DNA of 64,000 nt from Megachile rotundata (Eukaryota > Arthropoda > Insecta > Hymenoptera > Megachilidae). Under the pieces are notes generated by a model. The model was given only the letters and a program-made list of their open reading frames with translations. It had not been told where the DNA came from and ran no database searches. The stretch is from the NCBI RefSeq assembly GCF_050947335.1, contig NW_027473316.1:930001-994000 (forward strand), in the 5' to 3' direction. A program made the translations under genes and the position numbers. How positions within the stretch are numbered: position 1 is the stretch's first letter; each line of letters starts with the position of its first letter. Below are positions 1-13,400 of this stretch, one piece after another.

Positions 1-1748
1 TTGTGATTATATGATTGTGATTCTTTCATTGCGATTGTATGATTGTGATTGTATGATTGTGATTGTATGATTGTGATCGTATGATTGTGGTTGTATAATT
101 AAGGTTGTATGATTGTTTCTGTATGATTGTGATTGTATGATTGCGATTGTATGATTATGATTGTATAATTGTGATTGTATGATTGTGATTGTGTGATTGT
201 GATTGTGTGATTGTGATTGTGAGATTTGATTGTATGATCGTGATTGTATGATCGTGATTGTGAGATTGTGATTGTATGATTGTGATTGAATGATTGTGAT
301 TGTATGATAGTAATTGTATGATTGTGATTGTATGATTGCGATTGTATGATTGCGATTGTATGATTGTGATTGTATGACTGTGATTGAATGATTGTGATTC
401 TTTGATTGCGATTGCACGATTGTGATTGTATGATTGTGATTGTATGATTGTGATTGTATGATTGTGATTGTATGATTGTGATTGCATGATTGTAATTGTA
501 CGATTGTGATTGTATGATTGTGATTGTATGATTGTGATTGTATGATTGTGATTGTATGATAGTGATTGTATGATTGTTTCTGTATGATTGTGATTGTATG
601 ATTGCGATTGTATGATTATGATTGTATGATTGTGATTGTATGATTGTGATTGTATGATTGTGATTGAATGATTGTGATTGTATGATAGTAATTGTATGAT
701 TGTGATTGTATGATTGCGATTGTATGATTGAGATTGTATGATTGCGATTGTATGATTGTGATCGTAAGATTGTGATTGTATGATTGTGATTGTATGATTG
801 TGATTGTATGATTGTGATTGTATGATTGTGATTGTGTGATTGTGATTGTGTGATTGTGATTGTATGATTGTGATTGTATGATTGTGATTGTATGATTGTG
901 ATTGTATGATTGTGATTGTATGATTGTGATTGTATGATTGTGATTGTATGATTGTGATCGTATGATTGTGGTTGTATAATTAAGGTTGTCTGATTGTTTC
1001 TGTATGATTGTGATTGTATGATTGCGATTGTATGATTGTGATTGTATGATTGTGATTGTATGATTGTGATTGTATGATTGTGATTGTATGATTGTGATTG
1101 TATGATTGTGATTGCATGATTGTGATTGTATGATTGTGATTGTGTGATTGTGATTGTGTGATTGTGATTGTATGATTGTGATTGTATGATTGTGATTGTA
1201 TGATGGTGATTGTATGATTGTGCTTGTATGATTGTGATTGTATGATTGTGATTGTATGATTGTGATTGTATGATTGTGATTGTATGATTGTGATTGTATG
1301 ATTGTGATTGTATGATTGTGATTGTATGATTGTGATTGTATGATTGTGATTGTATGATTGTGATTGTATGACTGTGATTGTATCACTGTGATTGTATGAT
1401 TGTGATTGTATGATTGTGATTGTATGATTGTGATTGTATGATTGTGATTGAATGATTGTGATCGTATGATTGTGATCGTATGATTGTGATTGCAAGATTG
1501 TGATTGTGCGATTGCGGTTGTATGATTGTGATTGTATGATAGTAATTTTATGATTGTGATTGTATGATTGCGATTGCATGATTGTGATTTTATGATTGTG
1601 ATTGTATGATTGTGATTGTATGATTGTGATCGAATGATGGTGATTCTTTGATTGCGATTGTAAGATTGTGATTGTAAGATTGTGATTGTGGGATTGCGAT
1701 TGTATGATTGTGATTGTATGATTGTGATTGTATGATTGTGATTGTATG
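1..1748 (+). repeat. 1.75-kb duplicated block, copy a
   Basis: Matches 5390-7137 at a constant offset of 5,389 bp (385 monomers minus 1 base). Shared markers: TATAATTAAGG at 94/5483, the 1-bp deletion at 222/5611, GCACG at 414/5803 (other copies read GCATG), TATCACTG at 1381/6770 and GATCGAATGATGG at 1628/7017. I noticed three substitutions between the copies (756/6145, 1493/6882, 1596/6985); the check was by eye. The left edge lies outside the window. Confidence 0.9.
222..230 (+). other. 1-bp-deleted monomer, site 1
   Basis: GTGAGATTTGATT replaces GTGAGATTGTGATT, with one G missing. This shifts the 14-bp phase by one base. It is followed by two GATCGTG monomers, as at the other six sites. 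Confidence 0.95.
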
Positions 1749-2127
1749 ACTGTGATTGTATCACTGTGATTGTATGATTGTGATTGTATGATTGTGATTG
1801 TATGATTGTGATTGTATGATTGTGATTGAATGATTGTGATCGTATGATTGTGATCGTATGATTGTGATTGTAAGATTGTGATTGTGCGATTGCGGTTGTA
1901 TGATTGTGATTGTATGATAGTAATTTTATGATTGTGATTGTATGATTGCGATTGCATGATTGTGATTTTATGATTGTGATTGTATGATTGTGATTGTATG
2001 ATTGTGATCGAATGATGGTGATTCTTTGATTGCGATTGTAAGATTGTGATTGTAAGATTGTGATTGTGGGATTGCGATTGTATGATTGTGATTGTATGAT
2101 TGTGATTGTATGATTGTGATTGTATGA
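1372..2127 (+). repeat. 378-bp (27-monomer) tandem duplication
   Basis: TATCACTG at 1381 and 1759 and GATCGAATGATGG at 1628 and 2006 repeat with a 378-bp period. Each copy carries the same ordered variants: GACTGTG, TATCACTG, GATTGAATG, two GATCGTATG, GTAAG, GTGCGATTGCGG, GATAGTAATTTTATG, GATTGCATG, GATCGAATGATGG, two GTAAG and GTGGGATTGCG. The sister copy near 6770-7017 has only one module, so this expansion is local. Edges are accurate to about one monomer. Confidence 0.85.
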
Positions 2128-4139
2128 TTGTGATTGTATGATAGTAATTGTATGATTGTGATCGTATGATTGTGATTGTATGATTGTGATTGTATGATTG
2201 TGATCGTATGATTGTGGTTGTATAATTCAGGTTGTATGATTATTTCTGTGTGATTGTGATTGTATGATTGCGATTGTATGATTGTGATTGTATGATTGTG
2301 ATTGTATGATTGTGATCGTATGATTGTGATTCTTTGATTGCGATGGTATGATTGCGATTGTATGATCGTGATTGTATGATCGTGATTGTATGATCGTGAT
2401 TGTATGATCGTGATTGTATGATAGTAATTGTATGATTGTGATTGTATGATTGCGATTGTATGATTGTGATTGTATGATTGTGATTGTATGATTGTGATTG
2501 TATGATTGTGATTGTATGATTGTGATTGTATGATTGTGATTGTATGATTGTGATTGTATGATTGTGATTGTATGACTGTGATTGTATCACTGTGATTGTA
2601 TGATTGTGATTGTATGATTGTGATTGTATGATTGTGATTGTATGATTGTGATTGAATGATTGTGATCGTATGATTGTGATCGTATGATTGTGATTGTAAG
2701 ATTGTGATTGTGCGATTGCGGTTGTATGATTGTGATTGTATGATAGTAATTTTATGATTGTGATTGTATGATTGCGATTGCATGATTGTGATTTTATGAT
2801 TGTGATTGTATGATTGTGATTGTATGATTGTGATCGAATGATGGTGATTCTTTGATTGCGATTGTAAGATTGTGATTGTAAGATTGTGATTGTGGGATTG
2901 CGATTGTATGATTGTGATTGTATGATTGTGATTGTATGATTGTGATTGTATGATTGTGATTGTATGATAGTAATTGTATGATTGTGATCGTATGATTGTG
3001 ATTGTATGATTGTGATTGTATGATTGTGATCGTATGATTGTGGTTGTATAATTCAGGTTGTATGATTATTTCTGTGTGATTGTGATTGTGTGATTGCGAT
3101 TGTATGATTGTGATTGTATGATTGTGATTGTATGATTGTGATCGTATGATTGTGGTTGTATAATTAAGGTTGTATGATTGTTTCTGTATGATTGTGATTG
3201 TATGATTGAGATTGTATGATTGTGATTGTATGATTGTGATTGTATGATTGTGATCGCATGATTGTGATTCTTTGATTGCGATTGTGTGATTGTGATTGTA
3301 TGATTGTGATTGTATGATCGTGATTGTGAGATTGTGATTGTGAGATTGTGATTGTGAGATTGTGATTGTGAGATTGTGATTGTATGATTGTGATTGAATG
3401 ATTGTGATTGTATGATAGTAATTGTATGATTGTGATTGTATGATTGCGATTGTATGATTGTGATTGTATGATTGCGATTGTATGATTGTGATTCTTTCAT
3501 TGCGATTGTATGATTGTGATTGTATGATTGTGATTGTATGATTGTGATTGTATGATTGCGATCGTATGATTGTGGTTGTATAATTAAGGTTGTCTGATTG
3601 TTTCTGTATGATTGTGATTGTATGATTGCGATTGTATGATTGTGATTGTATGATTGTGATTGTATGATTGTGATTGTATGATTGTGATTGTATGATTGTA
3701 ATTGTATGATTGCGATTGTGTGATTGTGATTGTATGATTGTGATTGTATGATAGTGATTGTATGATAGTGATTGTATGATTGTGATTGTATGATTGCGAT
3801 TGTATGATTATGATTGAATGCTTGTGATTGTATGACTGTGATTGTGTGATTGTAATTGTGAGATTGTGATTGTATGATTTTGATTGTATGATGGTGATTG
3901 TATGATCGTGATTGTGAGATTGTGATTGTATGATTGTGATTGTATGATTGTGATTGTATGATTGTGATTGTATGATTGTGATTGTATGATTGTGATTGTA
4001 TGATTGTGATTGTATGATTGTGATTGTATGATTGTGATTGTATGATTGTGATTGTATGATTGTGATTGTATGATTGTGATTGTATGATTGTGATCGTATG
4101 ATTGTGATTGTATGATTGTGATTGTATGATTGTGATTGT
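2128..4139 (+). repeat. Mosaic satellite block
   Basis: No gene or unique sequence. It holds a TTCAGG/ATTTCTGTGTG trio near 2226-2250, a run of four GATCGTG monomers near 2365-2440, and a third copy of the 247-bp module (TATCACTG 2585, GATCGAATGATGG 2832). A second TTCAGG trio follows near 3051. TAAGG/TTTCTG trios lie near 3165 and 3585, and the module with GATTATGATTG, GATTTTG and GATGGTG near 3800-3900. The part from 2832 aligns with 7017 onward at offset 4,185 through the TTCAGG trio (3051/7236). Confidence 0.85.
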
Positions 4140-5389
4140 ATGATAGTAACTGTATGATTGTGATTGTATGATTGTGATTGTATGACTGTGATTGTATGAT
4201 TGTGATTGCATGATAGTGATTGTATGATTGTGATTGTATGATTGTGATTGTATGATTGTGATTGTATGATTGTGATTGTATGATTGTGATTGTATGATTG
4301 TGATTGTATGATTGTGATTGTATGATTGTGATTGTATGATTGTGATTGCATGATAGTGATTGTATGATTGTGATTGTATGATTGTGATTGTATGATTGTG
4401 ATTGTATGATTGTGATTGTATGATTGTGATTGTATGATTGTGATTGTATGATTGTGATTGTATGATTGTGATTGTATGATTGTGATTGTATGATTGGGAT
4501 CGTATGATTGTGATTGTAAGATTGTGATTGTGTGATTGCGATTGTATGATTGTGACTGTATGATTGTGATTGTATGATTGTGATTGTATGATTGTGATTG
4601 TATGATTGTGATTCTTTGATTGCGATTGTATGATTGTGATTGTATGATTGTGATTGTATGATTGTGATTGTATGATTGTGATTGTATGATTGTGATTGTA
4701 TGATTGTGATTGTTTGATTGTGATTGTATGATTGCGATTGTATGATTGTGATCGTATGATTGTGATTCTTTGATTGCGATTGTATGATTGTGATTGTATG
4801 ATTGTGATTGTATGATTATGGTTGTATGATTGTGATTGTATGATTGTGATTCTTTCATTGCGATTGTATGATTGTGATTGTATGATTGTGATTGTATGAT
4901 TGTGATTGTATGATTGTGATTGTATGATTGTGATCGTATGATTGTGGTTGTATAATTAAGGTTGTATGATTGTTTCTGTATGATTGTGATTGTATGATTG
5001 CGATTGTATGATTGTGATTGTATGATTGTGATTGTATGATTGTGATTGTATGATTGTGATTGCCTGATTGTGATTGTATGATTGTGATTGTATGATTGTG
5101 ATTGTATGATTGTGATTGTATGATTGTGATTGTATGATTGTGATTGTATGATTGTGATTGTATGATTGTGATTGTATGATTGTGATTGTATGATTGTGAT
5201 CGTATGATTGTGGTTGTATAATTAAGGTTGTCTGATTGTTTCTGTATGATTGTGATTGTATGATTGCGATTGTATGATTGTGATTGTATGATTGTGATTG
5301 TATGATTGTGATTGTATGATTGTGATTGCATGATTGTGATTGTATGATTGTGATTGTATGATTGTGATTGTATGATTGTGGTTGTATGA
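4140..5389 (+). repeat. GCCTG-marked block, copy 1
   Basis: Matches 27,941-29,208 at offset 23,799-23,813. Markers: GATAGTAACTG at 4142/27941, GCATGATAGTG at 4208/28021 and GATTGCCTGATTG at 5062/28875. Two further copies carry GCCTG at 34208 and 52923. In all four the GCCTG monomer lies exactly 549 bp before the 1-bp-deleted monomer, so block order across the edge is conserved. The - strand translation of 4855-5806 is identical to that of 28668-29619. Confidence 0.88.
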
Positions 5390-7137
5390 TTGTGATTATA
5401 TGATTGTGATTCTTTCATTGCGATTGTATGATTGTGATTGTATGATTGTGATTGTATGATTGTGATCGTATGATTGTGGTTGTATAATTAAGGTTGTATG
5501 ATTGTTTCTGTATGATTGTGATTGTATGATTGCGATTGTATGATTATGATTGTATAATTGTGATTGTATGATTGTGATTGTGTGATTGTGATTGTGTGAT
5601 TGTGATTGTGAGATTTGATTGTATGATCGTGATTGTATGATCGTGATTGTGAGATTGTGATTGTATGATTGTGATTGAATGATTGTGATTGTATGATAGT
5701 AATTGTATGATTGTGATTGTATGATTGCGATTGTATGATTGCGATTGTATGATTGTGATTGTATGACTGTGATTGAATGATTGTGATTCTTTGATTGCGA
5801 TTGCACGATTGTGATTGTATGATTGTGATTGTATGATTGTGATTGTATGATTGTGATTGTATGATTGTGATTGCATGATTGTAATTGTACGATTGTGATT
5901 GTATGATTGTGATTGTATGATTGTGATTGTATGATTGTGATTGTATGATAGTGATTGTATGATTGTTTCTGTATGATTGTGATTGTATGATTGCGATTGT
6001 ATGATTATGATTGTATGATTGTGATTGTATGATTGTGATTGTATGATTGTGATTGAATGATTGTGATTGTATGATAGTAATTGTATGATTGTGATTGTAT
6101 GATTGCGATTGTATGATTGAGATTGTATGATTGCGATTGTATGAATGTGATCGTAAGATTGTGATTGTATGATTGTGATTGTATGATTGTGATTGTATGA
6201 TTGTGATTGTATGATTGTGATTGTGTGATTGTGATTGTGTGATTGTGATTGTATGATTGTGATTGTATGATTGTGATTGTATGATTGTGATTGTATGATT
6301 GTGATTGTATGATTGTGATTGTATGATTGTGATTGTATGATTGTGATCGTATGATTGTGGTTGTATAATTAAGGTTGTCTGATTGTTTCTGTATGATTGT
6401 GATTGTATGATTGCGATTGTATGATTGTGATTGTATGATTGTGATTGTATGATTGTGATTGTATGATTGTGATTGTATGATTGTGATTGTATGATTGTGA
6501 TTGCATGATTGTGATTGTATGATTGTGATTGTGTGATTGTGATTGTGTGATTGTGATTGTATGATTGTGATTGTATGATTGTGATTGTATGATGGTGATT
6601 GTATGATTGTGCTTGTATGATTGTGATTGTATGATTGTGATTGTATGATTGTGATTGTATGATTGTGATTGTATGATTGTGATTGTATGATTGTGATTGT
6701 ATGATTGTGATTGTATGATTGTGATTGTATGATTGTGATTGTATGATTGTGATTGTATGACTGTGATTGTATCACTGTGATTGTATGATTGTGATTGTAT
6801 GATTGTGATTGTATGATTGTGATTGTATGATTGTGATTGAATGATTGTGATCGTATGATTGTGATCGTATGATTGTGATTGTAAGATTGTGATTGTGCGA
6901 TTGCGGTTGTATGATTGTGATTGTATGATAGTAATTTTATGATTGTGATTGTATGATTGCGATTGCATGATTGTGATTTTATGACTGTGATTGTATGATT
7001 GTGATTGTATGATTGTGATCGAATGATGGTGATTCTTTGATTGCGATTGTAAGATTGTGATTGTAAGATTGTGATTGTGGGATTGCGATTGTATGATTGT
7101 GATTGTATGATTGTGATTGTATGATTGTGATTGTATG
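5390..7137 (+). repeat. 1.75-kb duplicated block, copy b
   Basis: Sister of 1-1748 (offset 5,389). It carries the private GCACG variant at 5803 shared only with copy a. Its own change at 6145 (T to A) is absent from copy a. Beyond 7137 it runs into a GATAGTAATTG monomer where copy a continues into the second 378-bp unit. Confidence 0.9.
5611..5619 (+). other. 1-bp-deleted monomer, site 2
   Basis: Same missing G and same flanking variants as at 222; it lies 5,389 bp downstream of that site. Confidence 0.95.
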
Positions 7138-9600
7138 ATTGTGATTGTATGATAGTAATTGTATGATTGTGATCGTATGATTGTGATTGTATGATTGTGA
7201 TTGTATGATTGTGATCGTATGATTGTGGTTGTATAATTCAGGTTGTATGATTATTTCTGTGTGATTGTGATTGTATGATTGCGATTGTATGATTGTGATT
7301 GTATGATTGTGATTGTATGATTGTGATCGTATGATTGTGATTCTTTGATTGCGATGGTATGATTGCGATTGTATGATCGTGATTGTATGATCGTGATTGT
7401 ATGATCGTGATTGTATGATCGTGATTGTATGATAGTAATTGTATGATTGTGATTGTATGATTGCGATTGTATGATTGTGATTTTATGATTGCGATTGAAT
7501 GATTGTGATCGTATGATTGTGATTCTTTGATTGCGATTGTATGATTGTGATTGTATGATTGTGATTGTATGATTGTGATTGTATGATTGTGATTGTATGA
7601 TTGTGATTGTATGATTGTGATTGTATGATTGTGGTTGTATGATTGTGATTGTATGATTGTGATTCTTTCATTGCGATTGTATGATTGTGATTGTATGATT
7701 GTGATTGTATGATTGTGATTGTATGATTGTGATTGTATGATTGCGATTGTATGATTGTGATTGTATGATTGTGATTGTATGATAGTGATTGTATGATAGT
7801 GATTGTATGATTGTGATTGTATGATTGTGATTGTATGATTGCGATTGTATGATTATGATTGAATGATTGTGATTGTATGACTGTGATTGTGTGATTGTGA
7901 TTGTGAGATTGTGATTGTATGATTTTGATTGTATGATGGTGATTGTATGATCGTGATTGTGAGATTGTGATTGTATGATTGTGATTGTATGATTGTGATT
8001 GTATGATTGTGATTGTATGATTGTGATTGTATGATTGTGATTGTATGATTGTGATTGTATGATAGTAATTGTATGACTGTGATTGTATGATTGTGATTGT
8101 ATGATTGTGATTGTATGATTGTGATTGAATGATTGTGATCGTATGATTGTGATGGTATGACTGTGATTGTATGATTGTGATTGTATGATTGTGATTGTGT
8201 GATTGTGATTGTATGATTGTGACTGTATGATTGTGATTGTATGATTGTGATTGTATGATTGTGAATGTATGATTGTGATTGTATGATTGTGATTGTATGA
8301 TTGTGATTGTATGATTGTGATTGTATGATTGGGATCGTATGATTGTGATTGTAAGATTGTGATTGTGTGATTGCGATTGTATGATTGTGACTGTATGATT
8401 GTGATTGTATGATTGTGATTGTATGATTGTGATTGTATGATTGTGATTCTTTGATTGCGATTGTATGATTGTGATTGTATGATTGTGATTGTATGATTGT
8501 GATTGTATGATTGTGATTGTATGATTGTGATTGTATGATTGTGATTGTATGACTGTGATTGTATGATTGTGATTGTATGATTGTGATTGTATGATTGTGA
8601 TTGTATGATTGTGATTGTATGTTTGTGATTGCATGATTGTGATTGCATGATTGTGATTGTATGATTGTGATTGTATGATTGTGATTGTATGATTGTGATT
8701 GTATGATTGTGATTGTATGATTGTGATTGTGTGATAGTGATTGTATGATTGTTTCTGTATGATTGTGATTGTATGATTGCGATGTTATGATTATGATTGT
8801 TTGATTGTGATCGTATGATTGTGGTTGTATAATTAAGGTTGTATGATTGTTTCTGTATGATTGTGATTGTATGATTGCGATTGTATGATTGTGATTGTAT
8901 GATTGTGATTGTGTGATTGTGATTGTATGATTGTGATTGCATGATTGTGATTGTATGATTGTGATTGTATGATTGTGATTGTATGATTGTGATTGTATGA
9001 TTGTGATTGTATGATTGTGATTGTATGATTGTGATTGTATGATTGTGATTGTATGATTGTGATTGTATGATTGTGATTGTATGATTGTGATTGTATGATT
9101 GTGATTGTGTGATTGTGATTGTATGATTGTGATTGCATGATTGTGATTGTATGATTGTGATTGTATGATTGTGATTGTATGATTGTGATTGTATGATTGT
9201 GATTGTGTGATAGTGATTGTATGATTGTTTCTGTATGATTGTGATTGTATGATTGCGATTGTATGATTATGATTGTTTGATTGTGATTGTATGATTGTGA
9301 TTGTGTGATTGTGATTGTGAGATTGTGATTGTATGATCGTGATTGTGAGATTGTGATTGTGAGATTGTGATTGTATGATTGTGATTGAATGATTGTGATT
9401 GTATGATAGTAATTGTATGATTGTGATTGTATGATTGCGATTGTATGATTGTGATTGTATGATTGTGATTGTATGATTGTGATCGTATGATTGTGATTCT
9501 TTGATTGCGATTGTATGATTGCGATTTTATGATTGTGATTGTATGATTGTGATTGTATGATTGTGGTTGTATGATTGTGATTGTATGATTGTGATTCTTT
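7138..9600 (+). repeat. GTTTGTG/GCATG-marked block, copy 1
   Basis: Matches the blocks starting at GATCGAATGATGG 36359, 45415 and 55046 (7017 to 55046 is 48,029 bp, i.e. 3,431 monomers minus the five 1-bp deletions between them). Order: TTCAGG trio (7236), four GATCGTG monomers (near 7374), TTCTTTCATTGCG (near 7667), GATTGGGATCG (near 8330), TATGTTTGTG (near 8620), paired GATTGCATG, GTGTGATAGTG and a TTTCTG trio. GATGTTATG at 8781 is private to this copy; the others read GATTGTATG. Confidence 0.87.
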
Positions 9601-10479
9601 CATTGCGATTGTGTGATTGTGATTGTATGATTGTAATTGTATGATTGTGATTGTATGATTGTGATTGTATGATTGTGATTGTATGATTGTGATCGTATGA
9701 TTGTGGTTGTATAATTAAGGTTGTATGATTGTTTCTGTATGATTGTGATTGTATGATTGCGATTGTATGATTGTGATTGTATGATTGTGATTGTGTGATT
9801 GTGATTGTATGATTGTGAATGCATGATTCTGATTGTATGATTGTGATTGTATGATTGCGATTGTATGATTGTGATTGTATGATTGCGATTGTATGTTTGT
9901 GATCGTATGATTGTGATTCTTTGATTGCGATTGTATGATTGTGATTGTATGATTGTGATCGTATGATTGTGGTTGTATAGTTAAGGTTGTCTGATTGTTT
10001 CTGTATGATTGTGATTGTATGATTGCGATTGTATGATTGTGATTGTATGATTGTGATTGTATGATTGTGATTGTATGATTGTGATTGTGAGATTGTGATT
10101 GTATGATTGTGATTGTATGATTGTGATTGTATGATTGTGATTGTATGATTGTGATTGTATGATTGTGATTGTATGATTGTGATTGTATGACTGTGATTGT
10201 ATGACTGTGATTGTATGATTGTGATTGTATGATTGTGATTGTATGATTGTGATTGTATGATTGTGATTGTATGATTGTGATTGAATGATTGTGATCGTAT
10301 GATTGTGATCGTATGATTGTGATCGTATGATTGTGATTGTAAGATTGTGATTGTGCGATTGCGGTTGTATGATTGTGATTGTATGATAGTAATTGTATGA
10401 TTGTGATTGTATGATTGCGATTGTATGATTGTGATTTTATGATTGTGATTGTATGATTGTGATTGTATGATTGTGATTG
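9601..10479 (+). repeat. GAATGC/GATTCTG-marked block, copy 1
   Basis: The marker GAATGCATGATTCTG occurs at 9817, 13975, 21787 and 57678. It is followed 672 bp later by GATCGAATGATGG in the first three copies and 770 bp later in the fourth. The trio here reads TATAGTTAAGG near 9978 instead of TATAATTAAGG. A run of three GATCGTATG monomers near 10290-10325 distinguishes it from the two-copy version at 1-7 kb. About 9660-10890 matches 13818-15050 at offset 4,158 (297 monomers). Confidence 0.87.
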
Positions 10480-13400
10480 TATGATTGTGATCGAATGATG
10501 GTGATTCTTTGATTGCGATTGTAAGATTGTGATTGTAAGATTGTGATTGTGGGATTGCGATTGTATGATTGTGATTGTATGATTGTGATTGTATGATTGT
10601 GATTGTATGATAGTAATTGTATGATTGTGATCGTATGATTGTGATTGTATGATTGTGATTGTATGATTGTGATCGTATGATTGTGGTTGTATAATTCAGG
10701 TTGTATGATTATTTCTGTGTGATTGTGATTGTATGATTGCGATTGTATGATTGTGATTGTATGATTGTGATTGTATGATTGTGATCGTATGATTGTGATT
10801 CTTTGATTGCGATTGTATGATTGCGATTGTATGATCGTGATTGTATGATCGTGATTGTATGATCGTGATTGTATGATCGTGATTGTATGATCGTGATTGT
10901 ATGATAGTAATTGTATGATTGTGATTGTATGATTGCGATTGTATGATTGTGATTTTATGATTGCGATTGAATGATTGTGATCGTATGATTGTGATTCTTT
11001 GATTGCGATTGTATGATTGTGATTGTATGATTGTGATTGTATGATTGTGGTTGTATGATTGTGATTGTATGATTGTGATTGTATGATTGTGGTTGTATGA
11101 TTGTGATTGTATGATTGTGATTCTTTCATTGCGATTGTATGATTGTGATTGTATGATTGTGATTGTATGATTGTGATTGTATGATTGTGATTGTATGATT
11201 GTGATTGTATGATTGTGATTGTATGATTGCGATTGTATGATTGTGATTGTATGATTGTGATTGTATGATAGTGATTGTATGATAGTGATTGTATGATTGT
11301 GATTGTATGATTGTGATTGTATGATTGCGATTGTATGATTATGATTGAATGATTGTGATAGTATGACTGTGATTGTGTGATTGTGATTGTGAGATTGTGA
11401 TTGTATGATTTTGATTGTATGATGGTGATTGTATGATCGTAATTGTGAGATTGTGATTGTATGATTGTGATTGTATGATTGTGATTGTATGATTGTGATT
11501 GTATGATTGTGATTGTATGATTGTGGTTGTATGATTGTGATTGTATGATTGTGATTCTTTCATTGCGATTGTATGATTGTGATTGTATGATTGTGATTGT
11601 ATGATTGTGATTGTATGATTGTGATTGTATGATTGCGATTGTATGATTGTGATTGTATGATTGTGATTGTATGATAGTGATTGTATGATAGTGATTGTAT
11701 GATTGTGATTGTATGATTGTGATTGTATGATTGCGATTGTATGATTATGATTGAATGATTGTGATAGTATGACTGTGATTGTGTGATTGTGATTGTGAGA
11801 TTGTGATTGTATGATTTTGATTGTATGATGGTGATTGTATGATCGTGATTGTGAGATTGTGATTGTATGATTGTGATTGTATGATTGTGATTGTATGATT
11901 GTGATTGTATGATTGTGATTGTATGATTGTGATTGTATGATTGTGATTGTATGATAGTAATTGTATGACTGTGATTGTATGATTGTGATTGTATGATTGT
12001 GATTGTATGATTGTGATTGAATGATTGTGATCGTATGATTGTGATGGTATGACTGTGATTGTATGATTGTGATTGTATAATTGTGATTGTATGATTGTGA
12101 TTGTATGATTGTGATTGTCTGATTGTGATTGTATGATTGTGATTGTATGATTGTGATTGTATGGTAGTAATTTTATGATTGTGATTGTATGATTGTGATT
12201 GTATGATTGTGATTGTATGATTGTGATTGTATGATTGTGATTGTATGATTGTGATTGTATGATTGTGATTGTATGATTGTGATTGTATGATTGTGACTGT
12301 ATGATTGTGATTGTATGATTGTGATTGTATGATTGTGAATGTATGATTGTGATTGTATGATTGTGATTGTATGATTGTGATTGTATGATTGTGATTGTAT
12401 GATTGTGATTGTATGATTGGGATCGTATGATTGTGATTGTAAGATTGTGATTGTGTGATTGCGATTGTATGATTGTGACTGTATGATTGTGATTGTATGA
12501 TTGTGATTGTATGATTGTGGTTGTATAATTAAGGTTGTATGATTGTTTCTGTATGATTGTGATTGTATGATTGCGATTGTATGATTGTGATTGTATGATT
12601 GTGGTTGTATAATTAAGGTTGTATGATTGTTTCTGTATGATTGTGATTGAATGATTGTGATTGTATGATAGTAATTGTATGATTGTGATTGTATGATTGT
12701 GATTGTATGATTGTGATCGTATGATTGCGATTCTTTGATTGCGATTGTATGATTGCGATTGTATGATCGTGATTGTATGATCGTGATTGTATGATCGTGA
12801 TTGTATGATCGTGATTGTATGATCGTGATTGTATGATAGTAATTGTATGATTGTGATTGTATGATTGCGATTGTATGATTGTGATTTTATGATTGCGATT
12901 GAATGATTGTGATCGTATGATTGTGATTCTTTGATTGCGATTGTATGATTGTGATTGTATGATTGTGATTGTATGATTGTGGTTGTATGATTGTGATTGT
13001 ATGATTGTGATTGTATGATTGTGGTTGTATGATTGTGATTGTATGATTGTGATTCTTTCATTGCGATTGTATGATTGTGATTGTATGATTGTGATTGTAT
13101 GATTGTGATTGTATGATTGTGATTGTATGATTGTGATTGTATGATTGCGATTGTATGATGGTGATTGTATGATTGTGATTGTATGATAGTGATTGTATGA
13201 TAGTGATTGTATGATTGTGATTGTATGATTGTGATTGTATGATTGCGATTGTATGATTATGATTGAATGATTGTGATAGTATGACTGTGATTGTGTGATT
13301 GTGATTGTGAGATTGTGATTGTATGATTTTGATTGTATGATGGTGATTGTATGATCGTGATTGTGAGATTGTGATTGTATGATTGTGATTGTATGATTGT

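Noticed and set aside
75..104. Bacterial-type promoter (TTGTGA, 17 bp, TATAAT) at each TATAATTAAGG trio
   Set aside because: TATAAT with a partial -35 at 17 bp arises from the repeat itself and precedes no gene. It could matter only if the DNA were cloned in bacteria.
5469..5510. Transposon or retroelement remnant at the diverged trio monomers
   Set aside because: The trio stays in the 14-bp register and has no terminal repeats, target-site duplication or coding remnant.
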